Shown: in pieces, positions 17,957-29,049 of the stretch
Layout: the number at the start of each line of letters is the position of its first letter
How positions within the stretch are numbered: position 1 is the stretch's first letter
From: Pseudideonella sakaiensis
GTDB taxonomy: Bacteria; Pseudomonadota; Gammaproteobacteria; Burkholderiales; Burkholderiaceae_C
Length of the DNA stretch: 64,000 bases
NCBI RefSeq assembly: GCF_001293525.1
Contig: NZ_BBYR01000037.1
Coordinates: 1-64,000 of the forward strand
Direction: 5' to 3'
Translations under genes and position numbers: made by a program
Notes under the pieces: generated by a model
What the model was told of the DNA's origin: nothing
Databases searched by the model: none
What the model saw: only the letters and a program-made list of their open reading frames with translations

Positions 17957-18850
17957 TCAGAGTGTCAGGATGGCCGCGGGCATGCCGGCGGCCTTGATGC
18001 GGGCGGCCATCTTCTCGGCCTCCTGGCGGGTCGTGACCGGGCCGACACGGACGCGGGTGCGCGCGCCGTCCGGCGTCTGCGCGACGTGGGTGTAGGTGGT
18101 CAGGCCGAGGCGCTCGACCTTCAGGCGGGTCTGCTGGGCCAGTGCCGGATCGGCGAAGGCACCGATCTGCACGATGAAGCGCGGCGCGGCGGCCGACGCG
18201 GGGGCCGCGGCCGGCGGGCTGGCGGTGGCCGTCGGCCGGCCTTCGAGCAGCGCGCGGGCGCGCGCCGCGTCGTCGGGCCGGGCCGGCTCGGCGGGCTTGC
18301 TGCGCGCCGGCTCGGCCGCTGCGGGACGGGCGTCGGCGCGGGGCTCGACACGCGCCTCGGCGCGTGGCTCGGTGCGCGCTTCGCTGCGCGCCTCGGCCCG
18401 CGGCTCCGGCCGTGCCGCGGCGGTCGCAGCGCCCTCCCCGGCCGGCGCCCCGCGCGCCGGCTTCAGGCCGGCTTCGGCCGCGGTCTCGGTGATGATGTCC
18501 TGCGGCGCGCGGGCCGGCGCCGGGTTCGGGGACGAGGCCGGGGTGGCCGCGGCGCGTCCGCCGGCGCTGGACGCCGGACTGGCGGCCACGCGGGCCGGCG
18601 CCGGCGGCACGGCCAGCGGCGGCGCGCCCTCGCGCTTCGGCAGGTCGATCGCGACGTCGACCGGGATCGGGCGCGGCTGCGTCTCGAACAGCAGCGGGAA
18701 GGCGATCACGCCGATGCCGACCAGCACCACCGCACCGATCAGGCGCTGCCGTGCGCGCGTGCGGGCACGGGCCAGGTCGTCGGGCGCATCCGCCTCGCCG
18801 CCGCCCTCGGACGAGGCGGGGCGCAACAGGAAGGAGGACAGCAGGCCCAT
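17957..18850 (-). CDS. dedD: SPOR-domain protein, DedD-like
   Basis: 297 aa, a single-pass membrane protein. A short cytoplasmic N-terminus precedes one membrane segment (about 38-56, LIGAVVLVGIGVIAFPLLF), a long Ala/Pro/Arg/Glu linker with repeats such as EARSEARTEPRAEARVEPRA (about 145-175), and a C-terminal SPOR domain (about 220-297; RFIVQIGAFADPALAQQTRL and TRVRVGPVTTRQEAEKM) that binds denuded peptidoglycan at the septum. It is in the expected folC-dedD-cvpA order and only 10 bp before cvpA. The repetitive linker is encoded by a low-complexity GC stretch. Confidence 0.88.
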   Translation of the reverse strand: MGLLSSFLLRPASSEGGGEADAPDDLARARTRARQRLIGAVVLVGIGVIAFPLLFETQPRPIPVDVAIDLPKREGAPPLAVPPAPARVAASPASSAGGRAAATPASSPNPAPARAPQDIITETAAEAGLKPARGAPAGEGAATAAARPEPRAEARSEARTEPRAEARVEPRADARPAAAEPARSKPAEPARPDDAARARALLEGRPTATASPPAAAPASAAAPRFIVQIGAFADPALAQQTRLKVERLGLTTYTHVAQTPDGARTRVRVGPVTTRQEAEKMAARIKAAGMPAAILTL

Positions 18851-18950
18851 GCGGTGCCGAGGTCAGGGTTGGGAGGACGCGGGGAACGGGGGGTTCCGGC
18901 CGGCCCTGGGCCGCGAAGCGCCGGCGCCGATGCCCCGCCGGAGGCCGGGT

Positions 18951-20288
18951 TCAGTCGACGTGCGGGGCCGAAAGACGGGGCAGCCCGTGCCGCAGCAGGC
19001 CACCGACGGTGAGGAAGGAACCCAAGGCCACGATTCTATCAGCCGGGTCTGCCGCGCCGACCGCGGCGGCCAGGGCCGCCGACGGGTCCGGATGGGTCTG
19101 CACCGGGGCCGGCGCCCGCCCGCCCGGCCCCGGCAGCGCCAGCGCCGCGAGGCGTTCGCGCAGGGCCTCGGCACGCGCCGCGCGGCTGCCGGGCAGGTCG
19201 CACAGGTGCCAGCTGTCGGCCAGCGGCGCCAGCCGCTCGAGCATGCCGTCCAGGTCCTTGTCGGCCATCGCACCGAAGACCACGTGGGTGCGCGGGTAGA
19301 ACCCCATCTGGTCGAGGTTGTGCACCAGGGTGGCCACCGCATGCGGGTTGTGCGCCACGTCCAGCACCAGCGTCGGCTGGCCCGGGACGATCTGGAAACG
19401 CCCGGGCAACTCGACCAGCGCGAAGCCCGCCCGCACCGCCTGCGCGGTGATCGGCAGGCGCTCGTGCAGGGCCTCGAAGGCGGCCAGCGCCGCCGCGGCG
19501 TTGAGCAGCTGGTTGGCGCCGCGCAGCGCCGGGTAGGCCAGGCCGTGGAAGCGCCGCGCCCGGCCGCTCCAGCCCCACTGCTGGCGGTCGCCCTGGGTGC
19601 GGAAGTCGCGGCCGGCGAGCCAGAGGTCGGCACCGATCGCGGCCGCGTGGTCCAGCACGCTGCGCGGCGGCTGCGGGTCGCCGACTACCGCGGGCCGGCC
19701 GGGCCGCATCACGTGGGCCTTCTCGAAGCCGATCGACTCGCGGTCGGGGCCGAGGTACTCCATGTGGTCGAGCGCGATGCTGGTGATGACGGCGCAGTCC
19801 GCGTCGAAGGCGTTCACCGCATCGAAGCGGCCGCCCAGGCCGACCTCGAGGATCACCAGGTCCAGCGGCGCCTCGGCCAGCAGGCGCGCGATGGCCAGGG
19901 TGGTGAACTCGAACTTCGTGAGCGTGATGTCGCCACGTGCCGCATCGACCGCGGCGAAATGCGGCAGCAGCGCCGCGGCCTCGACTGGTTGGCCGCCGAT
20001 GCGGCAGCGCTCCTCGAAGTGCACCAGCTCGGGCTTCTGGTACAGGCCGACGCGGTAGCCCGCCTGCAGCGCCACCGCCTCGAGCATCGCGCAGGTCGAG
20101 CCCTTGCCGTTGGTGCCGGCCACCGTGATCACGGGCACCTGGAAACCGAGACCGAGCCGGCGCCGGACCTCGACCGTGCGCTCCAGCGACAGGTCCATCG
20201 AGATCGGGTGCATGCGATCGCAATGCGCCAGCCAGTCTTCCAGGGTGGCCGGCGGGCCGGCGGTCGGGGCGGGGGTGTCGTCGCTCAT
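18951..20288 (-). CDS. folC: bifunctional folylpolyglutamate synthase / dihydrofolate synthase
   Basis: 445 aa. It adds glutamate to dihydropteroate and folates. The Mur-ligase ATP site is ITVAGTNGKGSTCAM, followed by EVGLGGRFDAVNAF and the central AVITSIALDHMEYLG. The C-terminal domain holds LVLDVAHNPHAVATLV. I chose the ATG at MSDDTPAP; an in-frame TTG twelve codons upstream is less likely. It is downstream of accD on the same strand. Confidence 0.94.
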   Translation of the reverse strand: MSDDTPAPTAGPPATLEDWLAHCDRMHPISMDLSLERTVEVRRRLGLGFQVPVITVAGTNGKGSTCAMLEAVALQAGYRVGLYQKPELVHFEERCRIGGQPVEAAALLPHFAAVDAARGDITLTKFEFTTLAIARLLAEAPLDLVILEVGLGGRFDAVNAFDADCAVITSIALDHMEYLGPDRESIGFEKAHVMRPGRPAVVGDPQPPRSVLDHAAAIGADLWLAGRDFRTQGDRQQWGWSGRARRFHGLAYPALRGANQLLNAAAALAAFEALHERLPITAQAVRAGFALVELPGRFQIVPGQPTLVLDVAHNPHAVATLVHNLDQMGFYPRTHVVFGAMADKDLDGMLERLAPLADSWHLCDLPGSRAARAEALRERLAALALPGPGGRAPAPVQTHPDPSAALAAAVGAADPADRIVALGSFLTVGGLLRHGLPRLSAPHVD

Positions 20289-20412
20289 GGCCGCGGCGAC
20301 GGGCCGTCCGACGGCACGCCGCAAGGGTGGTAGGGGGGAACGGTGCGCGCCGCCCGCCGGGCCTGCGCGCCCGCAGGCCGCGCCAGCGCGCCCGCGGAGC
20401 GGCCCGGCGTGC

Positions 20413-21285
20413 TCAGGCGACCGCGTCGGCGCTCAGCCGCTGCAGCATCGACAGCTGGCGGGCCACGGCACTGCGCAGCTGGCGGCGGTCGACGATCATG
20501 TCGATCGCCCCGCTCTGCAGCAGGAACTCCGCGCGCTGGAAGCCCTCGGGCAGCTTCTCGCGCACGGTGTTCTCGATCACGCGCGGTCCGGCGAAGCCGA
20601 TCAGCGCGCGCGGCTCGGCGACGACCACGTCGGCGGTGAAGGCGAAGCTGGCCGAGACGCCGCCCATGGTCGGGTCCGTCAGCACGCTGACGTAGGGCAG
20701 CCGGGCCTTGGCCAGGCGGGTCAGCGCGGCATTGGTCTTGGCCATCTGCATCAGGCTGAGCAGCCCTTCCTGCATGCGCGCGCCGCCGGTCGCGGTGAAG
20801 CAGACGAAGGGCACCTTCTGCTCGATCGCGGTGTGCACGCCGCGCACGAAGCGCTCGCCCACCACCGAGCCCATCGAGCCGCCCATGAAGTCGAACTCGA
20901 AGCAGGCCGCGACCACCGGCAGGCTGTGCAGCGCCCCGCCCATCACCACCAGCGCATCGGTCTCGCCGGTGGTCTCGAGCGCGTCCTTCAGCCGTTCCGG
21001 GTAGCGCTTGCTGTCCTTGAACTTGAGCGCGTCGACCGGCAGCACCTCCTGGCCGATCTCGTAGCGGCCCTCGGCATCGAGGAAGCCGTCGAGCCGCGCG
21101 CGCGCGCCGATGCGGTGGTGGTGGCTGCACTTCGGGCAGACGTTGAGGTTCTGCTCCAGGTCGCTCTTGTAGAGCACCGTCTCGCAGGCGGGGCACTTGA
21201 TCCACAGCCCCTCCGGCACCGTGCGGCGTTCGCTCGGGTCGGTTTGCTGCATCTTCGGGGGCAGCAGTTTTTCGAGCCAGCTCAT
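20413..21285 (-). CDS. accD: acetyl-CoA carboxylase carboxyltransferase subunit beta
   Basis: 290 aa, normal size. Working with AccA it moves carboxyl from biotin to acetyl-CoA to make malonyl-CoA. The N-terminal zinc ribbon has [16 protein letters not shown] then CPKCSHHH. The crotonase core includes [39 protein letters not shown] and [13 protein letters not shown]. The ATG has a good site (GAGGACGATTGC). It is 40 bp after trpA. Confidence 0.97.
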   Translation of the reverse strand: MSWLEKLLPPKMQQTDPSERRTVPEGLWIKCPACETVLYKSDLEQNLNVCPKCSHHHRIGARARLDGFLDAEGRYEIGQEVLPVDALKFKDSKRYPERLKDALETTGETDALVVMGGALHSLPVVAACFEFDFMGGSMGSVVGERFVRGVHTAIEQKVPFVCFTATGGARMQEGLLSLMQMAKTNAALTRLAKARLPYVSVLTDPTMGGVSASFAFTADVVVAEPRALIGFAGPRVIENTVREKLPEGFQRAEFLLQSGAIDMIVDRRQLRSAVARQLSMLQRLSADAVA

Positions 21286-21325
21286 GCAATCGTCCTCACA
21301 GGTTCGGTCGGCGGGCGCCCGCGGC

Positions 21326-22119
21326 TCAGCGGTCGAGGGCGCGCCGGATGTCGGCGATGAAATCGGCCGCGGCGGCAGCCAGGCGCTCGCGCGGCTGCGT
21401 CTCGAGGTGCTGGACCAGCGCACTGCCGATCACGACCGCGTCGGCCACCTCCGCCACCGCACGGGCGGACTGGCCGTCGCGGATGCCGAAGCCGACGCCG
21501 ACCGGCACCGGCACGTGCGCGCGGATGCGCGGCAGCATGCGGGCGACCGCGTCGGTGTCGAGGTGGCCGGCACCGGTCACGCCCTTCAGCGAGACGTAGT
21601 AGACGTAGCCGCTGGCGATGCGGCCGACGTGGGCCATGCGCGCCTCGGTGGAGGTCGGCGCGAGCAGGAAGATCGGGTCCAGGCCGTCGGCGCGCAGGCG
21701 CAGCGCGAAGTCCTCGCACTCCTCGGGCGGGTAGTCGACGACCAGCACCCCGTCCACGCCCGCCGCCTTCGCGTCGGCAACGAAGCGGTCGACGCCGTAG
21801 CGCTCGACGGGGTTCGCATAGCCCATCAGCACGACGGGCGTGCGCGCGTCGTCCTGGCGGAAGACGCGCACCATCTCGAGCACCTGCGGCAGGCCGATGC
21901 CGCGGGTCAGCGCGCGCTCGCCGGCGCGCTGGATCACCGGGCCGTCGGCCATCGGGTCGGAGAAGGGCACGCCCAGCTCGATCACGTCGGCGCCGGCGCC
22001 GGCGAGCGCATGCATCAGCTCGGGCGTGGCGTCGGCGTAAGGGTCGCCGGCGGTGACATAGGGAATCAGCGCCTTGCGGCCGGCGGCCTGCAGCGCGGCG
22101 AAGGTGGCGGCGATGCGGC

Positions 22120-22123
<4 letters not shown>
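21326..22123 (-). CDS. trpA: tryptophan synthase alpha subunit
   Basis: 265 aa, a TIM barrel. It cleaves indole-3-glycerol phosphate to indole, which is channelled to TrpB. Motifs are [10 protein letters not shown], the catalytic Glu in [43 protein letters not shown] and the phosphate site [16 protein letters not shown]. Its ATG overlaps the trpB stop (ATGA), the usual coupling. Confidence 0.97.
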
Positions 22124-23364
<1,241 letters not shown>

Positions 23365-23379
23365 GGTCTGTCTCGTTGC

Positions 23380-24108
23380 TCAGGCCGGCGGCAGCGGCCC
23401 CTCCAGGAGACCGTCCGCCGCACGCACCGCATCGCAGAACCGGCGCAGCGCCGCGGCATCCTTGATGCCCTTGGCGGACTCCACGCCGGAGCTCACGTCA
23501 ACGGCCCAGGGCCGCAGGCGCACGATGCCGTCGGTCACATTTGCGGCATGCAACCCACCAGACAAAACGACCCGACAGGGGACGTCGGCAGGAACGAGCG
23601 ACCAATCGAAGACCTTTCCACTGCCCCCGTAGCCGGCCACGTGCGTGTCGAGCAGCAGCGCCTGCGCGTCGGGGTGACGAGCCGCGAAGTCTAGCAAATC
23701 AAGCCCCGGCGCCATCCGGGCCGCGCGCAGGTAGGGGCGTCGAGGGCGCCGGCAGTCGTCCGGGGTCTCGTCGCCGTGGAACTGCAGCAGCAGGGTCGGG
23801 ATGGCGGCCACCGCGGCGGCGATCGTCGCGTCGTCGGCGTTGACGAACAGCCCGACCGGCGTCACGAAGGGCGGCAGGCGCCGGGCCAGGGCCTGTGCGC
23901 GCGGCAGCGCGACGTGGCGCGGGCTCGCCGGGTAGAAGACGAAGCCGATCGCGTCCGCCCCGGCATCGACCGCGGCATCGACATCCGCCTCGCGCGTCAG
24001 GCCGCAGACCTTGATGCGGGTGCGGTGGCCCGGGCCGGGTGCGGCCGGCCGCCGGGCGGGCGCCTCGGCCGGCGCCGCGGAGAAGTCGTCAGGGACAGGG
24101 AGAGACAT
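23380..24108 (-). CDS. trpF: phosphoribosylanthranilate isomerase
   Basis: 242 aa, a TIM barrel, the third step of tryptophan synthesis. The catalytic Cys is in [15 protein letters not shown]. The remaining barrel includes [52 protein letters not shown] and [16 protein letters not shown] 30-residue N-terminal extension (Ala/Pro-rich) precedes the core, and its coding region overlaps truA by 20 bp. A later start near the core is possible, but no good ribosome site was seen there. Confidence 0.95.
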   Translation of the reverse strand: MSLPVPDDFSAAPAEAPARRPAAPGPGHRTRIKVCGLTREADVDAAVDAGADAIGFVFYPASPRHVALPRAQALARRLPPFVTPVGLFVNADDATIAAAVAAIPTLLLQFHGDETPDDCRRPRRPYLRAARMAPGLDLLDFAARHPDAQALLLDTHVAGYGGSGKVFDWSLVPADVPCRVVLSGGLHAANVTDGIVRLRPWAVDVSSGVESAKGIKDAAALRRFCDAVRAADGLLEGPLPPA

Positions 24109-24910
24109 CGCAGGGGCCCTCGGCCGCGCCCGGCAGCCAGCCCTCGGCCGGCGTGCGCCGCGGCAGGCCCAGGTCTTCATCGTACCGTGGGCCGACGAAG
24201 TACAGGCCATCGGCGGCGAAGGTCGGCGCGGCGGCGGCGCGGTCGCGGCCGGCCAGCACCGCGGCCACCCAGTCCGGCCCGCGCAGGCCGGCACCGACGG
24301 CCACCAGGCAGCCCATCAGGTTGCGCACCATGTGGTGCAGGAAGGCGCTGGCCTCGAAATCGAAGCGCCAGTAGTCGCCGTGGCGGGCGATGTCCAGTCG
24401 CCGCAGGGTCTTCACCGGCGACGCGGCCTGGCATTCGGCGGAGCGGAAGGCACTGAAGTCGTGCTCGCCGACGAGGTGGGCGGACGCCACGCGCATCGGC
24501 TCGGCGGCCAGCGGCCGAAACGACCAGCCGACCAGGCCCGCCTCGAGTGCCGGCCGCACCGCGCTTTCGCGCAGCAGGTAGGCATAGGACCGCCCGCGCG
24601 CGGCATTGCGCGCGTGGAAGTCCTCGGGGACGGCGCGGCACCACTGCACCGCGATGTCCGGCGGCAGGTAGCGGTTGGTGCCGCGCACCCAGGAGAAGGG
24701 CCGCCGGTCGAGCGGCGTGTCCAGGTGCACCACCTGGTTCAGGCCGTGCACGCCGGTGTCGGTGCGGCCGGCGCAGACGGTGCTCACCGGCATCGCGGCG
24801 AAGCGCGACAGCGCCGCTTCCAGCGCGTCCTGCACGGTCGGCACCGCGGGTTGGCTCTGCCAGCCGCGGTAGGCGACGCCGCGGTAGGCGATGCCGAGGG
24901 CGAGCCTCAT
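24089..24910 (-). CDS. truA: tRNA pseudouridine(38-40) synthase
   Basis: 273 aa. It modifies U38-40 in the anticodon arm of many tRNAs. The catalytic D51 is in CAGRTDTGVHG. The start LALGIAYRGVAYRGWQSQ and C-terminal FLHHMVRNLMGCLVAVG are family motifs. It overlaps trpF by 20 bp and is 49 bp after fimV. The fimV-truA-trpF order is the conserved one. Confidence 0.96.
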   Translation of the reverse strand: MRLALGIAYRGVAYRGWQSQPAVPTVQDALEAALSRFAAMPVSTVCAGRTDTGVHGLNQVVHLDTPLDRRPFSWVRGTNRYLPPDIAVQWCRAVPEDFHARNAARGRSYAYLLRESAVRPALEAGLVGWSFRPLAAEPMRVASAHLVGEHDFSAFRSAECQAASPVKTLRRLDIARHGDYWRFDFEASAFLHHMVRNLMGCLVAVGAGLRGPDWVAAVLAGRDRAAAAPTFAADGLYFVGPRYDEDLGLPRRTPAEGWLPGAAEGPCDVSPCP

Positions 24911-24959
24911 CGGCAGGCTCCCCGCCGCCCCACAGGCGCCGGCCGCGTGCGCCCGGCCC

Positions 24960-27563
24960 TCAACTCAGGTTCGCGAGCATGGCCTCTGCCTTGGCCTTGA
25001 GCGCGCCATCGGCGCCGGCCACGACCTCTTCCAGCAGGTCGCGCGCGCCTTCCAGGTCGCCGATCTGGCGGAACTCGTCGGCCAGCTCGAGCTTGCGCAC
25101 CAGCGGGTCGGCATCGTCCAGCGCCAGTTCGCCCGGCAGGCTCGCGCCATAGCCCTCCACCGGCGGCAGCATGCTCGGCGCGGCGGACAGCGCCGAGGGC
25201 TCCTGCAGGTCCAGGTCGAGCGAGAAGGTCGACGGGCCGAAGCTGGTCGACGGCGGGCCGGCCGGCTCGGCCGGCGGCCGGGCTGGCGCCGGCGTGGGCG
25301 CCGGCGGCTCGGCGGCAAGCGGGCCGAAGCCGGTCGGCGTGACGAAATTCAACATGTCCTCGGCCGGCGGCAGGTAGCTGGCCGGCGCCGCGGGAGCCGC
25401 CGGCGCGGGCGGCGTCGCGGGGGCCGGCGGCCGGGGCGCGGGGGCCGGCGCCATCACGGTGGCATCGGTGTCCAGCGGGATGGTCGGCTGCGAGCCCAGG
25501 TCTTCCAGGCCGAGGTCGAGGTCCAGGTCGAGGTCCATCCGCGAGGCCGGGCCCTGCGACAGCGCGACCTCCTCCCGCGGCAGGATGGACTGCGGCATCG
25601 TCGGCGTGTCGGCCATCGGGTCGTGCACCGGGCCGGCGGGCATCGGCGGCGCGCCGGCGCCGCCGTACAGCGGGTTGTCCGGGTCGAGCTGGCGGCCCAT
25701 CTCGCGCACCTTCTCCCAGTCCTCGCCGGCGCCGCCGGTGATGGCGTGGAAGGCGAGCGCGAGCTGCTCGAAGCCCTTCACGTCGCGCCGCTTGGCATAG
25801 ACCTCGAGCAGCTTGCTGCGGATGGCCAGCCGCTCCGGCGTGGTGCGCAGCGCTTCCTTCAGGATCTCCTCGGCCTGCAGGTCGCGGCCGTAGGCCAGGT
25901 AGACGTCCGCCTCGGCAACCGGGTCGACGTCCCCGATGGCGTCGAGCTGGCTGAGCGAGTAGTTCATCATCGACGAGGTGCTCGCCCCGCCGGTCGGCGC
26001 GACGGACGAGGCCTCGCGCGTGTCCACGCGCTGGCCGCCGCTGGCGCCGAAGAAGGAGTCCGGCTTCAGGTGGCTGTCGAGGAAGGAGGTCTCCGGCGGC
26101 GCCTTGCGGCGGCGGCGCAGCAGCCGCATCGCGACGGCCGCGATCACCAGCACGACCAGGGCCGCCGCCAGGCCCACCGCCGGCAGGTTGTCTTCGAGCA
26201 GCGTGTCCATCAGTCCGGGCTCCGGGGGCGGCGGCGCGGGTTGCGGCGGCCGCGGCCGCACCGCGCTCGCCGGCGCGGACGCGACTGGTGCCGCCGGGGC
26301 CGAGGCGGCCGGTGCGGAAGCCGGCGGCGGCACCACGGCGGACGCGGGCAGCCCGGGCTGCGCCGGGCCGGCCGCGCTGCCGCCCGTGGCGGCGGGGGTA
26401 CCGGACCCGGCGGGCGCCGAGGCCGTGGCGATCGCGCCCGACAGCCGCCCCAGGTCCTGCACGTTGCGCGACAGCTCGGCGACGCGTTGCGCGCTGTCCT
26501 GGCGCTCGCGTTCGCGCGAGAGCGCGGCGGCATCGCTGGCCGGCCCGGCCGTGGGCTTGGTGAGCCGCAGGCGGTCGGGGGTGCCGCCGGCGGGCTGGCG
26601 CGTGTCCTCCACGGCGGCATCCACGCCACCGCTGGCGCGCCGGCCGTCGTTCGAGGCTTGTCGCTCCGACGGCCGGGCGGCGAGCTGGCTGCGGTAGCGG
26701 TTGAAGTCGGCGCTCTGGGCGCGGATCACGCGGCGCGCCTCGGCGTCGCTGATCGCGGCGATCGCCTGCGCGGACGGCGCCGACAGCACGACGCCATGGC
26801 GCAGGCGGTGGATGTTGCCGTCGAGGAAGGCGTCCGGGTTCTCGCGGTAGAGCGCAGCGACCAGGCGGTCCAGCGAGACGCCGGCCGGCCGCGGCCCGCG
26901 CTGCGCGACCTCCGACAGCGTGTCGCCCTGGCGCACCCGGTAGGGCTCGGGCACCGCGGCAGGCGCCGGCGGCGCACCCGGTGGCGGCGGCCCGCGCCGC
27001 GGCGCTGGCGCGGCCGCACTGCGCGTCGGCGCCGCGGGCGCGGGCGCGAGGCCGGACGGGAAGGCGCCGGCAGCCGGCAGCGGCGGCGGCGCGCCGAGCG
27101 ACGGCACCGCGACGATCGCCGCCGGGTTCGCCGGGCCGCGCACGGTGGGCGGCAGGTCGACCAGCAGCGTGTAGCTGCGCACCAGGCGGCCGCCGCGCCA
27201 CTGCAGCTCGAGGATCAGGTCGAGAAAGGGCTCCTGGACGGCGCGGTCGGTGGTGATGCGCAGCGCCGGGCGGCGCCCGGCGATCCGCTGCAGCACCACG
27301 CGCGCGCCGCTCAGCGCGGGATTCAGCTCGACGCCGGACTGCCGGTAGGTCTCGGCCGACGCGACGAAGGCCCGCAGGCTCTCGGCCTCGTCGGCATTCA
27401 GGTTCTCGAACTCGACCTCGGCGCGCAGCAGCTCGCCCAGGTTGGACTGCACGCTCGCACGACCCAGCGTCAACGCCTGCACCGGCAACGCCACCGACAG
27501 GCACGCGGCCGCCACGGCCGCGGTCAGGGCGGTGTGCCGAATTCCGGGCCTCGCTGCGCTCAA
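24960..27563 (-). CDS. fimV: FimV/HubP-type polar hub protein
   Basis: 867 aa. The signal peptide (about 1-33) precedes the FimV N-terminal domain (LGRASVQSNLGELLRAEVEF), a LysM module (about 206-245, YRVRQGDTLSEVAQR), a coiled region, a long Ala/Pro linker, one membrane segment (about 458-480) and a cytoplasmic part. The latter is acidic (MDLDLDLDLGLEDL) with a TPR-like segment (EEILKEALRTTPERLAIRSK) and the FimV C-terminal domain (about 818-866, KLELADEFRQIGDLEGARDL). FimV proteins organise polar type IV pili and chemotaxis. The start is TTG with GAGGAG nine bases upstream; no ATG fits. It lies in the asd-fimV-truA order. Confidence 0.9.
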   Translation of the reverse strand: MSAARPGIRHTALTAAVAAACLSVALPVQALTLGRASVQSNLGELLRAEVEFENLNADEAESLRAFVASAETYRQSGVELNPALSGARVVLQRIAGRRPALRITTDRAVQEPFLDLILELQWRGGRLVRSYTLLVDLPPTVRGPANPAAIVAVPSLGAPPPLPAAGAFPSGLAPAPAAPTRSAAAPAPRRGPPPPGAPPAPAAVPEPYRVRQGDTLSEVAQRGPRPAGVSLDRLVAALYRENPDAFLDGNIHRLRHGVVLSAPSAQAIAAISDAEARRVIRAQSADFNRYRSQLAARPSERQASNDGRRASGGVDAAVEDTRQPAGGTPDRLRLTKPTAGPASDAAALSRERERQDSAQRVAELSRNVQDLGRLSGAIATASAPAGSGTPAATGGSAAGPAQPGLPASAVVPPPASAPAASAPAAPVASAPASAVRPRPPQPAPPPPEPGLMDTLLEDNLPAVGLAAALVVLVIAAVAMRLLRRRRKAPPETSFLDSHLKPDSFFGASGGQRVDTREASSVAPTGGASTSSMMNYSLSQLDAIGDVDPVAEADVYLAYGRDLQAEEILKEALRTTPERLAIRSKLLEVYAKRRDVKGFEQLALAFHAITGGAGEDWEKVREMGRQLDPDNPLYGGAGAPPMPAGPVHDPMADTPTMPQSILPREEVALSQGPASRMDLDLDLDLGLEDLGSQPTIPLDTDATVMAPAPAPRPPAPATPPAPAAPAAPASYLPPAEDMLNFVTPTGFGPLAAEPPAPTPAPARPPAEPAGPPSTSFGPSTFSLDLDLQEPSALSAAPSMLPPVEGYGASLPGELALDDADPLVRKLELADEFRQIGDLEGARDLLEEVVAGADGALKAKAEAMLANLS

Positions 27564-27688
27564 TGCGACTCCTCGTGCTCCCCGACCGGTCGACGCGGGT
27601 GCGTCGCCTCCCGCGTCCCTGCGCGTCGGTGAAAAGACACTAGCATCAATGACATACGCTGACAAGCTAAAGCAAAGGTCCAGCATTG

Positions 27689-27714
27689 GGCCAGCCCCCG
27701 GATGGGGGCCGGCC
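27689..27714 (-). terminator. hairpin downstream of asd
   Basis: GGCCAGCCCCC (27689-27699) pairs with GGGGGCCGGCC (27704-27714) with one G-U and a 4-nt loop. On the minus strand it is about 90 bp after the asd stop and before fimV. The T-run after it is weak (CTTTGCTTTAG further down), so it may be only a partial terminator or processing site. Confidence 0.45.
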
Positions 27715-27801
27715 CGCGGGCGACCGTTGCTCGCTCGCGACAGCGCCCGGCCGCAGCGCCGGACGGGAGCCGCGCCGCGCCGGCGCGCGGCGGCCTGCCG
27801 T

Positions 27802-28956
27802 TCAGGCCTCGAGCAGGATGCGCAGCATGCGGCGCAGCGGCTCGGCCGCACCCCACAGCAGCTGGTCGCCGATGGTGAAGGCGCCGAGGTACTCGGGGCC
27901 CATGGCCATCTTGCGCACCCGGCCCACCGGGATGCTCATCGTGCCGCTCACGGCCACCGGGGTCAGCTCGCGGATCGTCGCCTCGCGGGTGTTGGGCACC
28001 AGCTTCACCCAGGCGTTGTCGCCGGCGATCATGGCCTCGATGTCGGCCAGCGGCACGTCGCGCCGCAGCTTGAAGAGCAGCGCCTGGCTGTGGCAGCGCA
28101 TCGCGCCGACGCGCACGCAGTAGCCGTCGACCGGCACCGCGGGCGTGCCGAAGGACTCGCCCTGCCCCAGGATCTTGTTGGTCTCGGCGCCGCCCTTCCA
28201 CTCCTCCTTCGAGGTGCCCCAGAAGGGCTCGTCGGCGGACTTGCCGACGCCGAGGTCCTTGTCGATCCACGGGATCAGCGAGCCGCCCAGCGGCACGCCG
28301 AAGTGGGCCGTCTCGTCGGCCGACAGCGCGCGCTGGCGCGCGATCACGCGGCGGTCGATCTCGAGGATCGCGCTCTTCGGGTCGTCCAGCAGCGGCTTCA
28401 CCTCCGCATTCAGCGTGCCGTACTGCGTCAGCAGCTCGCGCATGTGCTGCGCGCCGCCGCCGCTGGCCGCCTGGTAGGTCTGGGTGCACATCCACTCGAC
28501 CAGGCCGGCCTTGTAGAGCGCGCCGACGCCCATCAGCATGCAGCTGACGGTGCAGTTGCCGCCGATCCAGTTGCGCCCGCCGCGCGCCAGCGCGTCCTTG
28601 ATCACCGGCAGGTTGACCGGGTCGAGCACGATCACCGCGTCGTCGTTCATCCGCAGCGTCGAGGCCGCGTCGATCCAGTGGCCCTTCCAGCCCGCGGCGC
28701 GCAGCTTCGGGTAGACCGCCGTGGTGTAGTCGCCCCCCTGGGCCGTGACGATGATGTCGCAGCGCTTCAGCGCCTCGATGTCGTAGGCGTCGCGCAGCGT
28801 GGTCTCGTTCTTCGCCTGCGGCGGCGCCTTGCCGCCGGCGTTCGAAGTGGAGAAGAAGAGCGGTTCGATGTGCTCGAAGTCCCGCTCCTCGACCATGCGG
28901 TCCATCAGCACGGAGCCGACCATGCCGCGCCAGCCGACCAATCCGGTGAGTGCCAT
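27802..28956 (-). CDS. asd: aspartate-semialdehyde dehydrogenase
   Basis: 384 aa. It reduces aspartyl phosphate to aspartate semialdehyde, the branch to lysine, threonine and methionine. The N-terminal NADP fold has [17 protein letters not shown]. The catalytic C135 is in [14 protein letters not shown], and the conserved ETNKILGQ and [16 protein letters not shown] follow. Length and C135 position agree with the proteobacterial enzyme. It sits between leuB and fimV. Confidence 0.97.
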   Translation of the reverse strand: MALTGLVGWRGMVGSVLMDRMVEERDFEHIEPLFFSTSNAGGKAPPQAKNETTLRDAYDIEALKRCDIIVTAQGGDYTTAVYPKLRAAGWKGHWIDAASTLRMNDDAVIVLDPVNLPVIKDALARGGRNWIGGNCTVSCMLMGVGALYKAGLVEWMCTQTYQAASGGGAQHMRELLTQYGTLNAEVKPLLDDPKSAILEIDRRVIARQRALSADETAHFGVPLGGSLIPWIDKDLGVGKSADEPFWGTSKEEWKGGAETNKILGQGESFGTPAVPVDGYCVRVGAMRCHSQALLFKLRRDVPLADIEAMIAGDNAWVKLVPNTREATIRELTPVAVSGTMSIPVGRVRKMAMGPEYLGAFTIGDQLLWGAAEPLRRMLRILLEA

Positions 28957-29049
28957 TGCCTTGCCTTTCTCTCTGTCAACCCGGACCCCTGGACTTGCCG
29001 GCTCGTGTCGCCGGGGTCCGTGGGAGTGGAGGCGAGACGATCCGGAGCT

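Noticed and set aside
20289-20324. An earlier TTG start for folC
   Set aside because: The extra 12 residues (Arg/Val/Ala-rich) have no ribosome site before them; the ATG fits the family start better.
24891-27632. A 913-aa open frame on the plus strand opposite fimV
   Set aside because: It is antisense to a well-supported FimV frame; its Arg/Gly-rich composition is what high-GC DNA gives in shadow frames. The same applies to similar long frames opposite acnB, cpdB, purF and gltX.
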